From positions 1-36,131 of the forward strand of contig CALXZP010000065.1 in the NCBI GenBank assembly GCA_944393255.1: a stretch of 36,131 nt of DNA. Direction: 5' to 3'. Position 1 is the stretch's first letter. Every line of letters begins with the position of its first letter. Shown here one piece after another: positions 15,369-22,490 of this stretch. Position numbers and translations under genes: made by a program. The DNA comes from an uncultured Clostridia bacterium. GTDB lineage: Bacteria > Bacillota > Clostridia > UBA1381. The notes below the pieces were generated by a model. The model was given only the letters and a program-made list of their open reading frames with translations. It was not told the origin of the DNA and did not search any database.

Positions 15369-16397
15369 TTACAGTTCGTGAATGTACGCTTTTTTATGAA
15401 ATACATGCGTAGGATCCGTTACGGTATCGATACTCTCGAGAGCGATACCGGAGCCGCGCACAACGCATTCGGTTATATTTTCGGCAAGGCGGCATGTCAC
15501 GCCAAGCTCGCGCTCGATGCGCCTGTCAAGACCGTACAGCAGCGAGCCGCCGCCGGTCATCACGATACCGTCCCTGATGATATCGCCGTGCAGCTCCGGA
15601 GGCGTTTCCTCGAGCACCTCGCGCGCCCGCTCGGTGATATTATAGACGAAATCGTCAAAAATATCGCATATATCATGGGAGGATACCGTCACCGTTCTCG
15701 GCAGCCCGGTTATCGCGCTTATCCCCTTTGCTTCGCATACTATCTCCTTATCCCGCTTCACCGCTCCGCCGACGGTGACCTTCAGCCGCTCCGCCGTGCG
15801 CGGACCGATATACAAATTCATCTCGCGGCGCATATACCTGACTATCTCCTCGGTAAATTCATCGCCCGCTATCTTCATCGAACGGCTCGCCACGACCCCG
15901 CCGAGCGACATTACCGCAATATCTGTCGTTCCGCCGCCTATGTCTATCACCATCGTTCCGTGCGCGCGCGAGATATCATAGCCCGCGCCGAGCGCCGCCG
16001 CGACCGGCTCCTCTATGACGTAGATATCCCTTGCGCCTACCTCCCGCGCCGCATCTATCACCGCGCGCTGCTCAACGTCCGTAACGCCGGACGGCACGCA
16101 CATCATTATCCTCGGTCTGCCCCCCGCTCTGCGCAGTACGCGCCGGAACAGGCGGCGGATCATCTCCTGAGTGAGCGTGTAATGCGATATCACGCCGTCA
16201 TGGAGAGGGTGCACCGCGCTGATATTTGGCGGTGTTCTGCCGAGCATTTCCAGAGCCTCGCTCCCGACGCCGACCACCTCGTTCGTATCGGTATCGACAG
16301 CTATAACGGTCGGCTCGTTTAAGACTATCCCCTTGCCCTTTATATAGACAAGCATAGTAGTAGTCCCCAGATCTATACTTATATCATTACCGAACAT
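15369..16397 (-). CDS. mreB: MreB/Mbl-family actin-like rod shape protein
   Basis: A 342-residue bacterial actin. The first phosphate loop is SIDLGTTTMLVYIKGKG, with the typical NEPTVIAVD next. The second phosphate motif is VIDIGGGTTDIAVMSLGG, and the adenosine region is GIVMTGGGSLLYGLDRRI. It polymerises under the membrane and guides the elongasome that builds side-wall peptidoglycan. It is not followed by mreC and mreD, so it fits the stand-alone MreB/Mbl/MreBH paralogue type. It heads the operon with fabZ, trmN and rsmI, from the promoter at 16437-16465. The ribosome site is aggaga, about 9 bases before ATG 16397. Confidence 0.93.
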   Translation of the reverse strand: MFGNDISIDLGTTTMLVYIKGKGIVLNEPTVIAVDTDTNEVVGVGSEALEMLGRTPPNISAVHPLHDGVISHYTLTQEMIRRLFRRVLRRAGGRPRIMMCVPSGVTDVEQRAVIDAAREVGARDIYVIEEPVAAALGAGYDISRAHGTMVIDIGGGTTDIAVMSLGGVVASRSMKIAGDEFTEEIVRYMRREMNLYIGPRTAERLKVTVGGAVKRDKEIVCEAKGISAITGLPRTVTVSSHDICDIFDDFVYNITERAREVLEETPPELHGDIIRDGIVMTGGGSLLYGLDRRIERELGVTCRLAENITECVVRGSGIALESIDTVTDPTHVFHKKAYIHEL

Positions 16398-16436
16398 CCG
16401 TGTTCTTCTCCTAAACTGTTTTATTCACTATTTACT

Positions 16437-16465
16437 ATTATACACTAAATCTTCCGGTAACTCAA
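16437..16465 (-). promoter_or_regulatory. Promoter for the mreB-fabZ-trmN-rsmI operon
   Basis: On the minus strand TTGAGT (16465-16460), 17-bp spacer, TATAAT (16442-16437), 39 bp before the mreB ATG. Its -35 is 28 bp from the -35 of the divergent hicAB promoter. Confidence 0.82.
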
Positions 16466-16493
16466 TACTTTTTTAAAAAAAATCATAAAACCC

Positions 16494-16522
16494 TTGACCG
16501 ACACGTATATACGTGCTATAAT
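16494..16522 (+). promoter_or_regulatory. hicAB promoter with palindromic operator in the spacer
   Basis: TTGACC (16494-16499), 17-bp spacer, TATAAT (16517-16522). The spacer contains the perfect 14-bp palindrome cacgtatatacgtg (16502-16515), placed where a bound repressor would block RNA polymerase. Autorepression by the HicB antitoxin, which has a DNA-binding C-terminus, is the likely use. Confidence 0.85.
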
Positions 16523-16544
16523 GATATTGATGGGAGGTTAGAAT

Positions 16545-16721
16545 ATGAAGGACAAAGAACTTGTGAAGCTGTTGATCCAAAACGGCTGGAAAGTCGAACG
16601 GATCAAAGGCAGTCACCATGTTCTGTACAAGGGCGGCAAAACCGAAGTTGTACCTGTACACGGCAAAGACGTCCCTAAAGGCTTACTCCATCAAATACTA
16701 AAGAGAACGGGGCTGAAATAA
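16545..16721 (+). CDS. hicA: HicA-family mRNA interferase toxin
   Basis: A 58-residue protein with a double-stranded-RNA-binding-like fold. The pattern is KELVKLLIQNGWKVERIKGS, then the catalytic GSHHVLYKGG, then VPVHGKDVPKG and a C-terminal helix LLHQILKRTGL, the complete HicA layout with the active-site His. HicA cuts mRNA independently of the ribosome. ATG 16545 follows gggaggt by 6 bases. The antitoxin gene starts 36 bp downstream on the same transcript. The stop codon lies in the loop of a hairpin (16703-16733). Confidence 0.93.
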   Translation: MKDKELVKLLIQNGWKVERIKGSHHVLYKGGKTEVVPVHGKDVPKGLLHQILKRTGLK

Positions 16722-16733
16722 GCCCCTGTTCTC
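16703..16733 (+). promoter_or_regulatory. Hairpin at the hicA-hicB junction
   Basis: Arms gagaacggggct (16703-16714) and agcccctgttctc (16721-16733) give 12 base pairs with one bulged T. The 6-base loop holds the first two bases of the hicA stop. No T-run follows, so it is not an efficient terminator. It may stabilise or process the mRNA and set the toxin to antitoxin ratio. Confidence 0.5.
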
Positions 16734-16757
16734 CCAAACGATCAAGGAGGTTTTGTC

Positions 16758-17144
16758 ATGCAACTATGTTATCCTGCTATTTTTCATATTGAAAGCGATA
16801 GTGTCTGGGTAGAATTCCCCGATCTGGAGGGGTGCCAAACATTTGCCGATACCATTCCCGAGGCTGCCGAGAGCGCAAAAGAAGCTCTTGAAGCTTACGC
16901 TTGTTCCGTTCTTGAGCGCGGCATAAAATTGCCAAAGGCAAGCAGCATAACATCCTTCAGCGTTTCCGGAAGTAACTTTACAAGTCTTGTGTCCGGAAAT
17001 TTATCCGGATATCTGACCAAAGACCGCGCCGTAAAGAAAACATTGACGATACCTGGCTGGCTCAACGATGCGGCGATATCACGGAATATTAATTTTTCTC
17101 AAACGCTTCAAGACGCATTGCTCCAAAAAATAGCTTCGGAATAA
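16758..17144 (+). CDS. hicB: HicB-family antitoxin
   Basis: A 128-residue antitoxin. The N-terminal degenerate RNase H-like domain shows YPAIFHIESDSVWVEFPDLEGC and the helix TIPEAAESAKEALEAY, which block the HicA active site. The C-terminal segment, VKKTLTIPGWLND then NINFSQTLQDALLQ, looks like the ribbon-helix-helix or short helical DNA-binding domain of HicB autorepressors. Ribosome site aaggaggt lies 7 bases before ATG 16758. It is longer than minimal HicB proteins because it has the DNA-binding part, in keeping with the operator in the promoter. Confidence 0.92.
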   Translation: MQLCYPAIFHIESDSVWVEFPDLEGCQTFADTIPEAAESAKEALEAYACSVLERGIKLPKASSITSFSVSGSNFTSLVSGNLSGYLTKDRAVKKTLTIPGWLNDAAISRNINFSQTLQDALLQKIASE

Positions 17145-17170
17145 AGCATACAGCAAAAACACTGCCGGAT

Positions 17171-17221
17171 CGGTCTGCACTCAGCGTGAGTCTTAAAACC
17201 AATTCATATGAGCGGCAGACC
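17171..17221. terminator. Inverted repeat between hicB and the convergent GH43 gene
   Basis: cggtctgc (17171-17178) pairs with gcagaccg (17215-17222 region) across about 36 bases, over the GH43 stop (17204). There is no T-run. It may serve as a weak two-way terminator between convergent genes. Confidence 0.3.
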
Positions 17222-18121
17222 GTTCCACTCATCCGTCCAGCGCACGGTCATGTTGTGATCACTGTCAAATTCCACGGGCAATATGCTGTAGCCTGAGTTC
17301 TTTAGGTCAAACCGCTTCCAGTGGTCGAGCATGAGCCATTTTCTTCCGCCGGCCTCGAATATGTACGCGCTCTGCCCCTCGAAGGTACGCCTGTAGTTCC
17401 TGCCCTCGCAGGGATTGTCTATCAGCTTCCATTTGCCCATTATATGCGGACATCTTGCAAAAAGCGCGCCGTTCGGCGACCAGCCGGTACAGCCCGAGGT
17501 GATCATATAATACATGCCGTTATGGAAGCACAGCGCCGGGGCTTCGCGCTCCTGATCCTGCATAACAGAAACATACATGCCGTCCACATCGGTATAATCC
17601 CCGCTGAGTTTCGCGATATTAAGCGTCTTGTTCCAATCCTTTGAATGTATGAGATACGCCGTTCCGTCTGTATCCTTAAAAAGCGTCATGTCCCTGGAAT
17701 CCTGGCGGTTCGGCTGCTTAGCGCACGTCAGCCGAAACGGACCCTCCGGCCGCTCCGCCACCGCTATGCCCACTCCGGCATACACATATCTGCTGTCGTC
17801 AAGATGCAGCCACATGACGAATTTGCCAGTCTTCTCATTATACAGCACTTTGGGGCGCTCCGCCACCATAGACGGGTGCAGCGGGCTTTGCGGATCGTCC
17901 TTGTCCGCCGAGAGCGCAAGCCCTTCATACTTCCAGTTTACGAGATCTCTTGAGGAATAGCACGACACGCCTATAACATCCACTCTCGTGGTGCCCGGGC
18001 AATTGTCCGCGCCCTTATTCTCGCCGTACCAATAATAACTTTCACCGTGCTTTAAAATGCAGCCTCCGTGCGCCTGGATATCGTTCCCGTCAATATCCTT
18101 CCACATTTCTCCGTTTTTCAT
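17204..18121 (-). CDS. Glycoside hydrolase family 43-like protein
   Basis: A 305-residue five-bladed beta-propeller enzyme without signal peptide. The N-terminus has DGNDIQAHGGCILKHGESYYWYGE, a form found in the GH43 branch with exo-beta-1,3-galactanases and related enzymes (subfamilies such as 24 and 34) instead of the plain Asp of beta-xylosidases. Candidate catalytic residues are the Asp of RDMTLFKDTDG and the Glu of REAPALCFHNG. The substrate could be galactan or arabinoxylan side chains, so only the family is claimed. It has its own promoter (18209-18237), a ribosome site aaggag 7 bases before ATG 18121, and lies at the downstream end of the sugar cluster. The shared AHGG and WYGE motifs are from memory, not from alignment. 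Confidence 0.8.
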   Translation of the reverse strand: MKNGEMWKDIDGNDIQAHGGCILKHGESYYWYGENKGADNCPGTTRVDVIGVSCYSSRDLVNWKYEGLALSADKDDPQSPLHPSMVAERPKVLYNEKTGKFVMWLHLDDSRYVYAGVGIAVAERPEGPFRLTCAKQPNRQDSRDMTLFKDTDGTAYLIHSKDWNKTLNIAKLSGDYTDVDGMYVSVMQDQEREAPALCFHNGMYYMITSGCTGWSPNGALFARCPHIMGKWKLIDNPCEGRNYRRTFEGQSAYIFEAGGRKWLMLDHWKRFDLKNSGYSILPVEFDSDHNMTVRWTDEWNGLPLI

Positions 18122-18208
18122 GATTTAACTCCTTATATGATCTTTATACATTTCCGCAGAACACTCGCTTCGGCGGAAATATCAGGATCTGATGCGATCC
18201 ATATATTT

Positions 18209-18237
18209 ATTTTACCGCATATCCTCCCAAAAGTGAA
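18209..18237 (-). promoter_or_regulatory. Promoter candidate for the GH43 gene
   Basis: On the minus strand TTCACT (18237-18232), 17-bp spacer, TAAAAT (18214-18209). It is a weaker match than the others. It lies downstream of the terminator at 18297-18412, so the gene needs its own promoter. Confidence 0.5.
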
Positions 18238-18296
18238 TATTGTATCGTGTGTTTTTTACTTGATATTCCGACATATTTTCCCGTTTTCCGGACAGC

Positions 18297-18412
18297 AAAA
18301 AACAGACCGCTCAGCACAGAATATACGGGCAAAATATGAGAGAGAGTGCATCTTCTTTGAAGAGCTGAAAGGGGGGATGTAACGCCCGTATATTCTGTGA
18401 TCAGCGGTCTGT
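18297..18412 (-). terminator. Large terminator hairpin with 29-bp arms
   Basis: Arms 18302-18330 and 18384-18412 match at 27 of 29 bases as an inverted repeat, around a 53-base loop. On the minus strand the stem is followed at once by tttttt (18302-18297), so it can stop the esterase-GH31-SGNH transcript. Two further features sit between it and the SGNH stop: a 7-bp GC stem at 18437-18457, and gaccggaaggtc plus seven Ts on the plus strand (18415-18433). The 342-bp gap 18122-18463 holds nothing else clear. Confidence 0.65.
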
Positions 18413-18463
18413 CCTGACCGGAAGGTCTTTTTTTGACCGGGCGGCGCATTCGCCCGGGTATAT

Positions 18464-19192
18464 TCATTTTGTGCCGAATACAAGCTTTTCGGCAGAGAGC
18501 TTCGCCATTCTTTTTTCCTCCGCGCTCACCGGCTCGTCAGTTTCGTCAAAGCCATTGTCCGATACGCGGGCTCCTGTCAGAGCGGCATACCACGTAAGTC
18601 CGAGCGCATACCGTCCCAGCCCGAGCGACGCATGGAAGGTGTCACGGTGTATCCTTTCCGCTCCGCTCTTTAGGATATCGTGAAACACCTCGCCGGAGGG
18701 GATGATCCCGTCGGCGCCTATATCCAGAGCCGCCGCCGCGTACGCTTTCCTTATACCTCGGAGCATATCGGCAGGATCTGCAAAGCCCAGGGCGGCGAGT
18801 TTTTCGCTGCCCTTTTCGTAAGCCCACGTCTGATGGATATACACCGCCGACCTGGGCGAATATTTTCTTACATATTCGTTCAGGAGACCAAGATACGGCT
18901 GATACGTTTCATAGTCCGGAGAAAGCGGACTCGCCTGCTGCAGCGTTACAGCGTCCCATTCATCGCTTATGAGCGCCTCCTTTATCGTAGTCCTGAAACC
19001 GGTCGTAACACCGTTGAATTCAAGCTCATATGCCCGGCTGTCCTCAATCGAATTTATATAATGCGTTCTGAGCGAGCAGCCGCCTATATACAGGTTCACG
19101 GCCTTCAGCTCCGTTCCGTCCGCCGCCGCTATACCGTGCAGATACCTCTGCGCGTCCTGCGAAAAGCTGTTGCCTATAGAAAGCACCCTCAT
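18464..19192 (-). CDS. SGNH/GDSL-type hydrolase (DUF4886-like)
   Basis: A 242-residue esterase-like protein. Block I is SIGNSFSQDA with the nucleophile Ser9. Block II has the Gly of IGGCSLRTH, the block III region has LQQASPLSP, and the C-terminal block V is RDTFHASLGLGRYA with Asp and His. The pattern fits the DUF4886 branch of SGNH hydrolases often found in polysaccharide loci. Removal of acyl groups from glycans is likely, but the bond is unknown. There is no signal peptide. It overlaps the GH31 gene by 4 bp (ATGA), so the two are translationally coupled. Confidence 0.85.
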   Translation of the reverse strand: MRVLSIGNSFSQDAQRYLHGIAAADGTELKAVNLYIGGCSLRTHYINSIEDSRAYELEFNGVTTGFRTTIKEALISDEWDAVTLQQASPLSPDYETYQPYLGLLNEYVRKYSPRSAVYIHQTWAYEKGSEKLAALGFADPADMLRGIRKAYAAAALDIGADGIIPSGEVFHDILKSGAERIHRDTFHASLGLGRYALGLTWYAALTGARVSDNGFDETDEPVSAEEKRMAKLSAEKLVFGTK

Positions 19193-21597
19193 CCTTCCGC
19201 ACCTCTTTTCTTGTCCGCAAAGGCGGAAATAATATCGAGCAGCGCGCCCTCAAGCTCGCTGTCGGCTCCCAGCACCCTCAGTCCCGAGGCTATGCCCGTT
19301 TCCGTAAGACCGCCGTCAAACAGCGAATATATCCTCGCTTTCAGGTTATTGCCGCAGCGCGCCCTCAGCAGGACTTCAAACGCTTCTTTCTTTATATCGT
19401 TCTCCAAAATATCAACGGCTCCGAAAGATATCTCCGTATCCTCTCCGGGATCGTCAAAGCTTATACACAGCGCCCTGTCCCGGTACTCCTTAACGAACGG
19501 AACAGCCCTGCCTCCCGCGGTCACTGACACATCGTCCGTATCGTTCACTGCGCGAAGCTCGGCCGTGTACCTGCGTCCCTTTACGATAACGGAGCCGTCG
19601 CCCTCAGGCTTGTGTATTAAAAGCCGCGGGCATACGCCGTGCCTGTACTCGATAAGAGTTTTCGAGCATACGCCTCTGAGATAGCCCATATCCGAGCCCT
19701 CATCCTCATACATGCGGAAAGAACCGTCCGCGCCGGGGAATACGGCTATACGCATATGCTCCGGCGATCCGGTATCGTTCCCGCACGTCTCCGCCATAGG
19801 TACGATCGCGCCCGCCTTTGCAAACACCGGCATAGAGCTTATATCCCTGTAGACCCTGACGGTACGGCCTCCGCTGTACACGCGCGAGCTGAAAAAGTCG
19901 AACCACAGCCCCTCGGGCAGCCATGCCTCCGCCGCGCCCAGACCCGTTACACGGTCGGCCGGAGCGGTTATCGGCGCTGCGAGCAGCTCGCTGCCGAACA
20001 GATATTCATTGCGGTTACAGCCATACGCCTCTCCCCTGTCAGGATACTCATAATACATCGGCTGCACGAGCGGTATACCCTCCGAATACGCCCTGTAATT
20101 CATCGTATACAGATACGGTATCAGCTCATGCCTCAGTCTCAGAAATCGCGTTATGACCGTCTCAGCCTCCATGCCGTAGTTCCATGGCTCCTTTGACATA
20201 AAATCATTGCTCGTGCTGTGCAGGCGCATTACCGGCGAGAACACGCCGAGCTGCACCCAGCGGACGGTAAGCTCCTCGTCCCTTTCTCCGCCCATGTGTC
20301 CGCCTATATCATGGCTCCACCAGCCGTAGCCGGCGTTAGACGCATTTGCGGTGAAATACGGCTGGAACGCAAGCGACGCCCATGTTACGTACGTGTCACC
20401 CGAAAAACCGATCGGGTAACGGTGGCTGCCCAGACCGCCGTAGCGCGAGAGAAGCATGGGACGGCTGTCCCTGCCCTGCATGTCCGCATAGTGGTAATGG
20501 TTGAGTATCCACAGCGGGTCAAGCCCCGGGATATCGGTCTTATCGCCCTGCTGCCAGTCCACCCACCAGAACGAGACGCCGCAGCGCTCAAGCGGACGCA
20601 GCACCTTTTCAAAATAACATTCTATAAATTTCGGATCGGACGCGTCGAACTTCACCGCGTCCTCACTCTCCTCATCAACGCCCATATACACGGCGGCCTC
20701 CGCAAACGCGTCCTCATGCGCCCCTATGCCCTCCGCCGGATGCAGGTTGAGCGTCGTTTTCATTTTATGCTCGGCAAGGAACCGCATAAGCTTCTCCGGC
20801 TCCGGGAACAGCTCACGGTCCCATGAAAAGCCTGTCCAGCCCGAACCGAAGCGCGGGTCGATATCGGTCTTGTGCCAGTCCATATCTATAACCGCTACGG
20901 AAAACGGCACGCCCTTTTCCTCGAACTTCAGTATAAGCTCCTTATATTCCTCCTGAGAATACTTGTAATACCTGCTCCACCAGTTGCCCAGCGCGTAACG
21001 CGGAAGCAGCGGCACGCCTCCGGTGAGCCTGTAGAAAGCTCTGAGCGCACCGTGAAAATCCGTTCCGTACGCGAAGAGGTACGTGTCCGCCGCGCCGTCA
21101 TCGCGGGTATCGATCCAGCCGTCGTCGGCTATGACGAGCGAACGGCTGTCGTCTATCGCGGTCATGGCCTGATACGACATTATCCCCTCCTCAAGCTCGC
21201 ATTCCCCGTCCGCGCCGTCGAGCGTGCGCGCGGTGCCGCCGAGATTGCCGTAGGTCGTACCGTATCGCCATACGTGCGCATTCCTGCCCTTTTCGCATCG
21301 GAACCGCGCCGTAAGACTGTATTCGGAAAACGGGCCGCCGCTGTATATAAGCTCCATGCAGCTCGTTACTATCTTTATCCGCCCGTCCTTTTCCTCAACT
21401 GTGAACTCGGGCACGTCGAACATACGGTTTATAACTATCTGCGTAGCCCTGTCCTCAAAGCTGCCGGTCTCGCTGTATTCCAGCCTTATGAGCGCCGGAG
21501 TGAGAACGGTAAATCTGTATTTTTGTCCCTTTACCACAGCCGCCTCATTGCAGAGCGGCGTTGTTTTATATCTGTATCTTTCGTTTATCCTGCCCAT
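19189..21597 (-). CDS. Glycoside hydrolase family 31 (alpha-glycosidase)
   Basis: An 802-residue GH31 enzyme. Order: N-terminal beta-sandwich (about 1-180), TIM barrel with VAVIDMDWHKT, the nucleophile segment FWWVDWQQG (Asp near 347) and the acid/base segment GFSGDT (Asp near 401), then the two C-terminal beta domains; the DUF5110-like part ends about 690. The last 110 residues include a helical tail. The nucleophile motif WVDWQQG differs from the WxDMNE of classical alpha-glucosidases and so points to a different substrate. ATG 21597 is preferred over one 9 bases earlier because gagagg then lies 9 bases upstream. No signal peptide is seen. Confidence 0.92.
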   Translation of the reverse strand: MGRINERYRYKTTPLCNEAAVVKGQKYRFTVLTPALIRLEYSETGSFEDRATQIVINRMFDVPEFTVEEKDGRIKIVTSCMELIYSGGPFSEYSLTARFRCEKGRNAHVWRYGTTYGNLGGTARTLDGADGECELEEGIMSYQAMTAIDDSRSLVIADDGWIDTRDDGAADTYLFAYGTDFHGALRAFYRLTGGVPLLPRYALGNWWSRYYKYSQEEYKELILKFEEKGVPFSVAVIDMDWHKTDIDPRFGSGWTGFSWDRELFPEPEKLMRFLAEHKMKTTLNLHPAEGIGAHEDAFAEAAVYMGVDEESEDAVKFDASDPKFIECYFEKVLRPLERCGVSFWWVDWQQGDKTDIPGLDPLWILNHYHYADMQGRDSRPMLLSRYGGLGSHRYPIGFSGDTYVTWASLAFQPYFTANASNAGYGWWSHDIGGHMGGERDEELTVRWVQLGVFSPVMRLHSTSNDFMSKEPWNYGMEAETVITRFLRLRHELIPYLYTMNYRAYSEGIPLVQPMYYEYPDRGEAYGCNRNEYLFGSELLAAPITAPADRVTGLGAAEAWLPEGLWFDFFSSRVYSGGRTVRVYRDISSMPVFAKAGAIVPMAETCGNDTGSPEHMRIAVFPGADGSFRMYEDEGSDMGYLRGVCSKTLIEYRHGVCPRLLIHKPEGDGSVIVKGRRYTAELRAVNDTDDVSVTAGGRAVPFVKEYRDRALCISFDDPGEDTEISFGAVDILENDIKKEAFEVLLRARCGNNLKARIYSLFDGGLTETGIASGLRVLGADSELEGALLDIISAFADKKRGAEG

Positions 21598-21610
21598 ATG
21601 CAGCATCCTC

Positions 21611-22384
21611 TCAAAGTCCGAATATCCAATCTACCGCCATATCCACCCAGCCGTGTACCTTCGGAATAACGCCCTGCTCCGATTCCGCTACGTATTCGGA
21701 AGCGGTCGAAAGTCCGTGCGGTCCTTTCGGGAATATATGCAGCTCGGTCTCTATACCCTTTTTCCGCAGTGCGGACGCCATCAGCAGACTGTTTTCGACC
21801 GGCACGCCCGGATCCTCAAACGTGTGCCATATGAACGCGCGGGGGCAGTCCTCCGTCACCTGATCTTCAAGCGACATCTTTTTTGCCAGCTCCGCATCAC
21901 CGCCCGAAACAGTCCTTATAGACCCCTCATGAGCGTATTCTCCGGAGGTTATTACAGGATATGCAAGTATCATCCCGTTGGGCTTGTTCTTTCCGTCGCC
22001 GCGCTTTATCGCGGGCTCGCTGTTCCAGAACACGCCCAGGCTCGCTGCAAGATGACCGCCTGCGCTGAAGCCGCAGACCACCACCCTGCCGTCATCTATC
22101 CTCCATTTTTCGGCGTTGTCCCTTACGATGCAGACCGCGTCCGAAAGATCCCTGAGCGACGCCGGATAAGCCGCGAACACCCTGTAATTTACTACTGCGG
22201 CATGGATCCCGGCGGCGTTGAATGCAAGCGCGACCGGTTCAGCCTCGCGCGGCGAGCAGAACTCGTAGCCGCCGCCCGGACATATGACAGCTATGGGACG
22301 TTTCCTGTCCGCGCCCAGCGGATCGTCAACTATATACGTAGTCATATATGCCTTGTCATTGAGCATGATCTTTTCATGAATCAT
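21611..22384 (-). CDS. Alpha/beta hydrolase, acetyl/feruloyl esterase-like
   Basis: A 257-residue cytoplasmic esterase. The oxyanion motif is HGGG-like (CPGGGY), the nucleophile elbow is GFSAGGH (Ser107), the acid lies in HTFEDPGVP, and the His in KGPHGLS. The layout is that of short carbohydrate esterases near acetylxylan esterase/BD-FAE. It is the first gene of a three-gene unit (esterase, GH31, SGNH), under the promoter at 22415-22443. The next gene starts 13 bp after its stop. It likely trims acetyl groups from imported oligosaccharides. Confidence 0.85.
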   Translation of the reverse strand: MIHEKIMLNDKAYMTTYIVDDPLGADRKRPIAVICPGGGYEFCSPREAEPVALAFNAAGIHAAVVNYRVFAAYPASLRDLSDAVCIVRDNAEKWRIDDGRVVVCGFSAGGHLAASLGVFWNSEPAIKRGDGKNKPNGMILAYPVITSGEYAHEGSIRTVSGGDAELAKKMSLEDQVTEDCPRAFIWHTFEDPGVPVENSLLMASALRKKGIETELHIFPKGPHGLSTASEYVAESEQGVIPKVHGWVDMAVDWIFGL

Positions 22385-22414
22385 AGAACATATTCTCCTT
22401 TGTTCCTCATATGT

Positions 22415-22443
22415 ATTATACCATTTAATCGCTGCGATGTAAA
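22415..22443 (-). promoter_or_regulatory. Promoter for the esterase-GH31-SGNH unit
   Basis: On the minus strand TTTACA (22443-22438), 17-bp spacer, TATAAT (22420-22415), 30 bp before ATG 22384. It shows that the cluster has at least two transcription units. Confidence 0.82.
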
Positions 22444-22473
22444 TATCAAATTCATTATTTTTTTCAGATCCGT

Positions 22474-22490
22474 CAAAAAAACACGGCCGT
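22474..22490 (-). terminator. Possible short terminator after the cluster mutase
   Basis: On the minus strand the palindrome acggccgt right at the stop codon is followed by gttttttt. The stem is only about 4 bp without loop bases, so the T-run is the better evidence. Confidence 0.3.
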
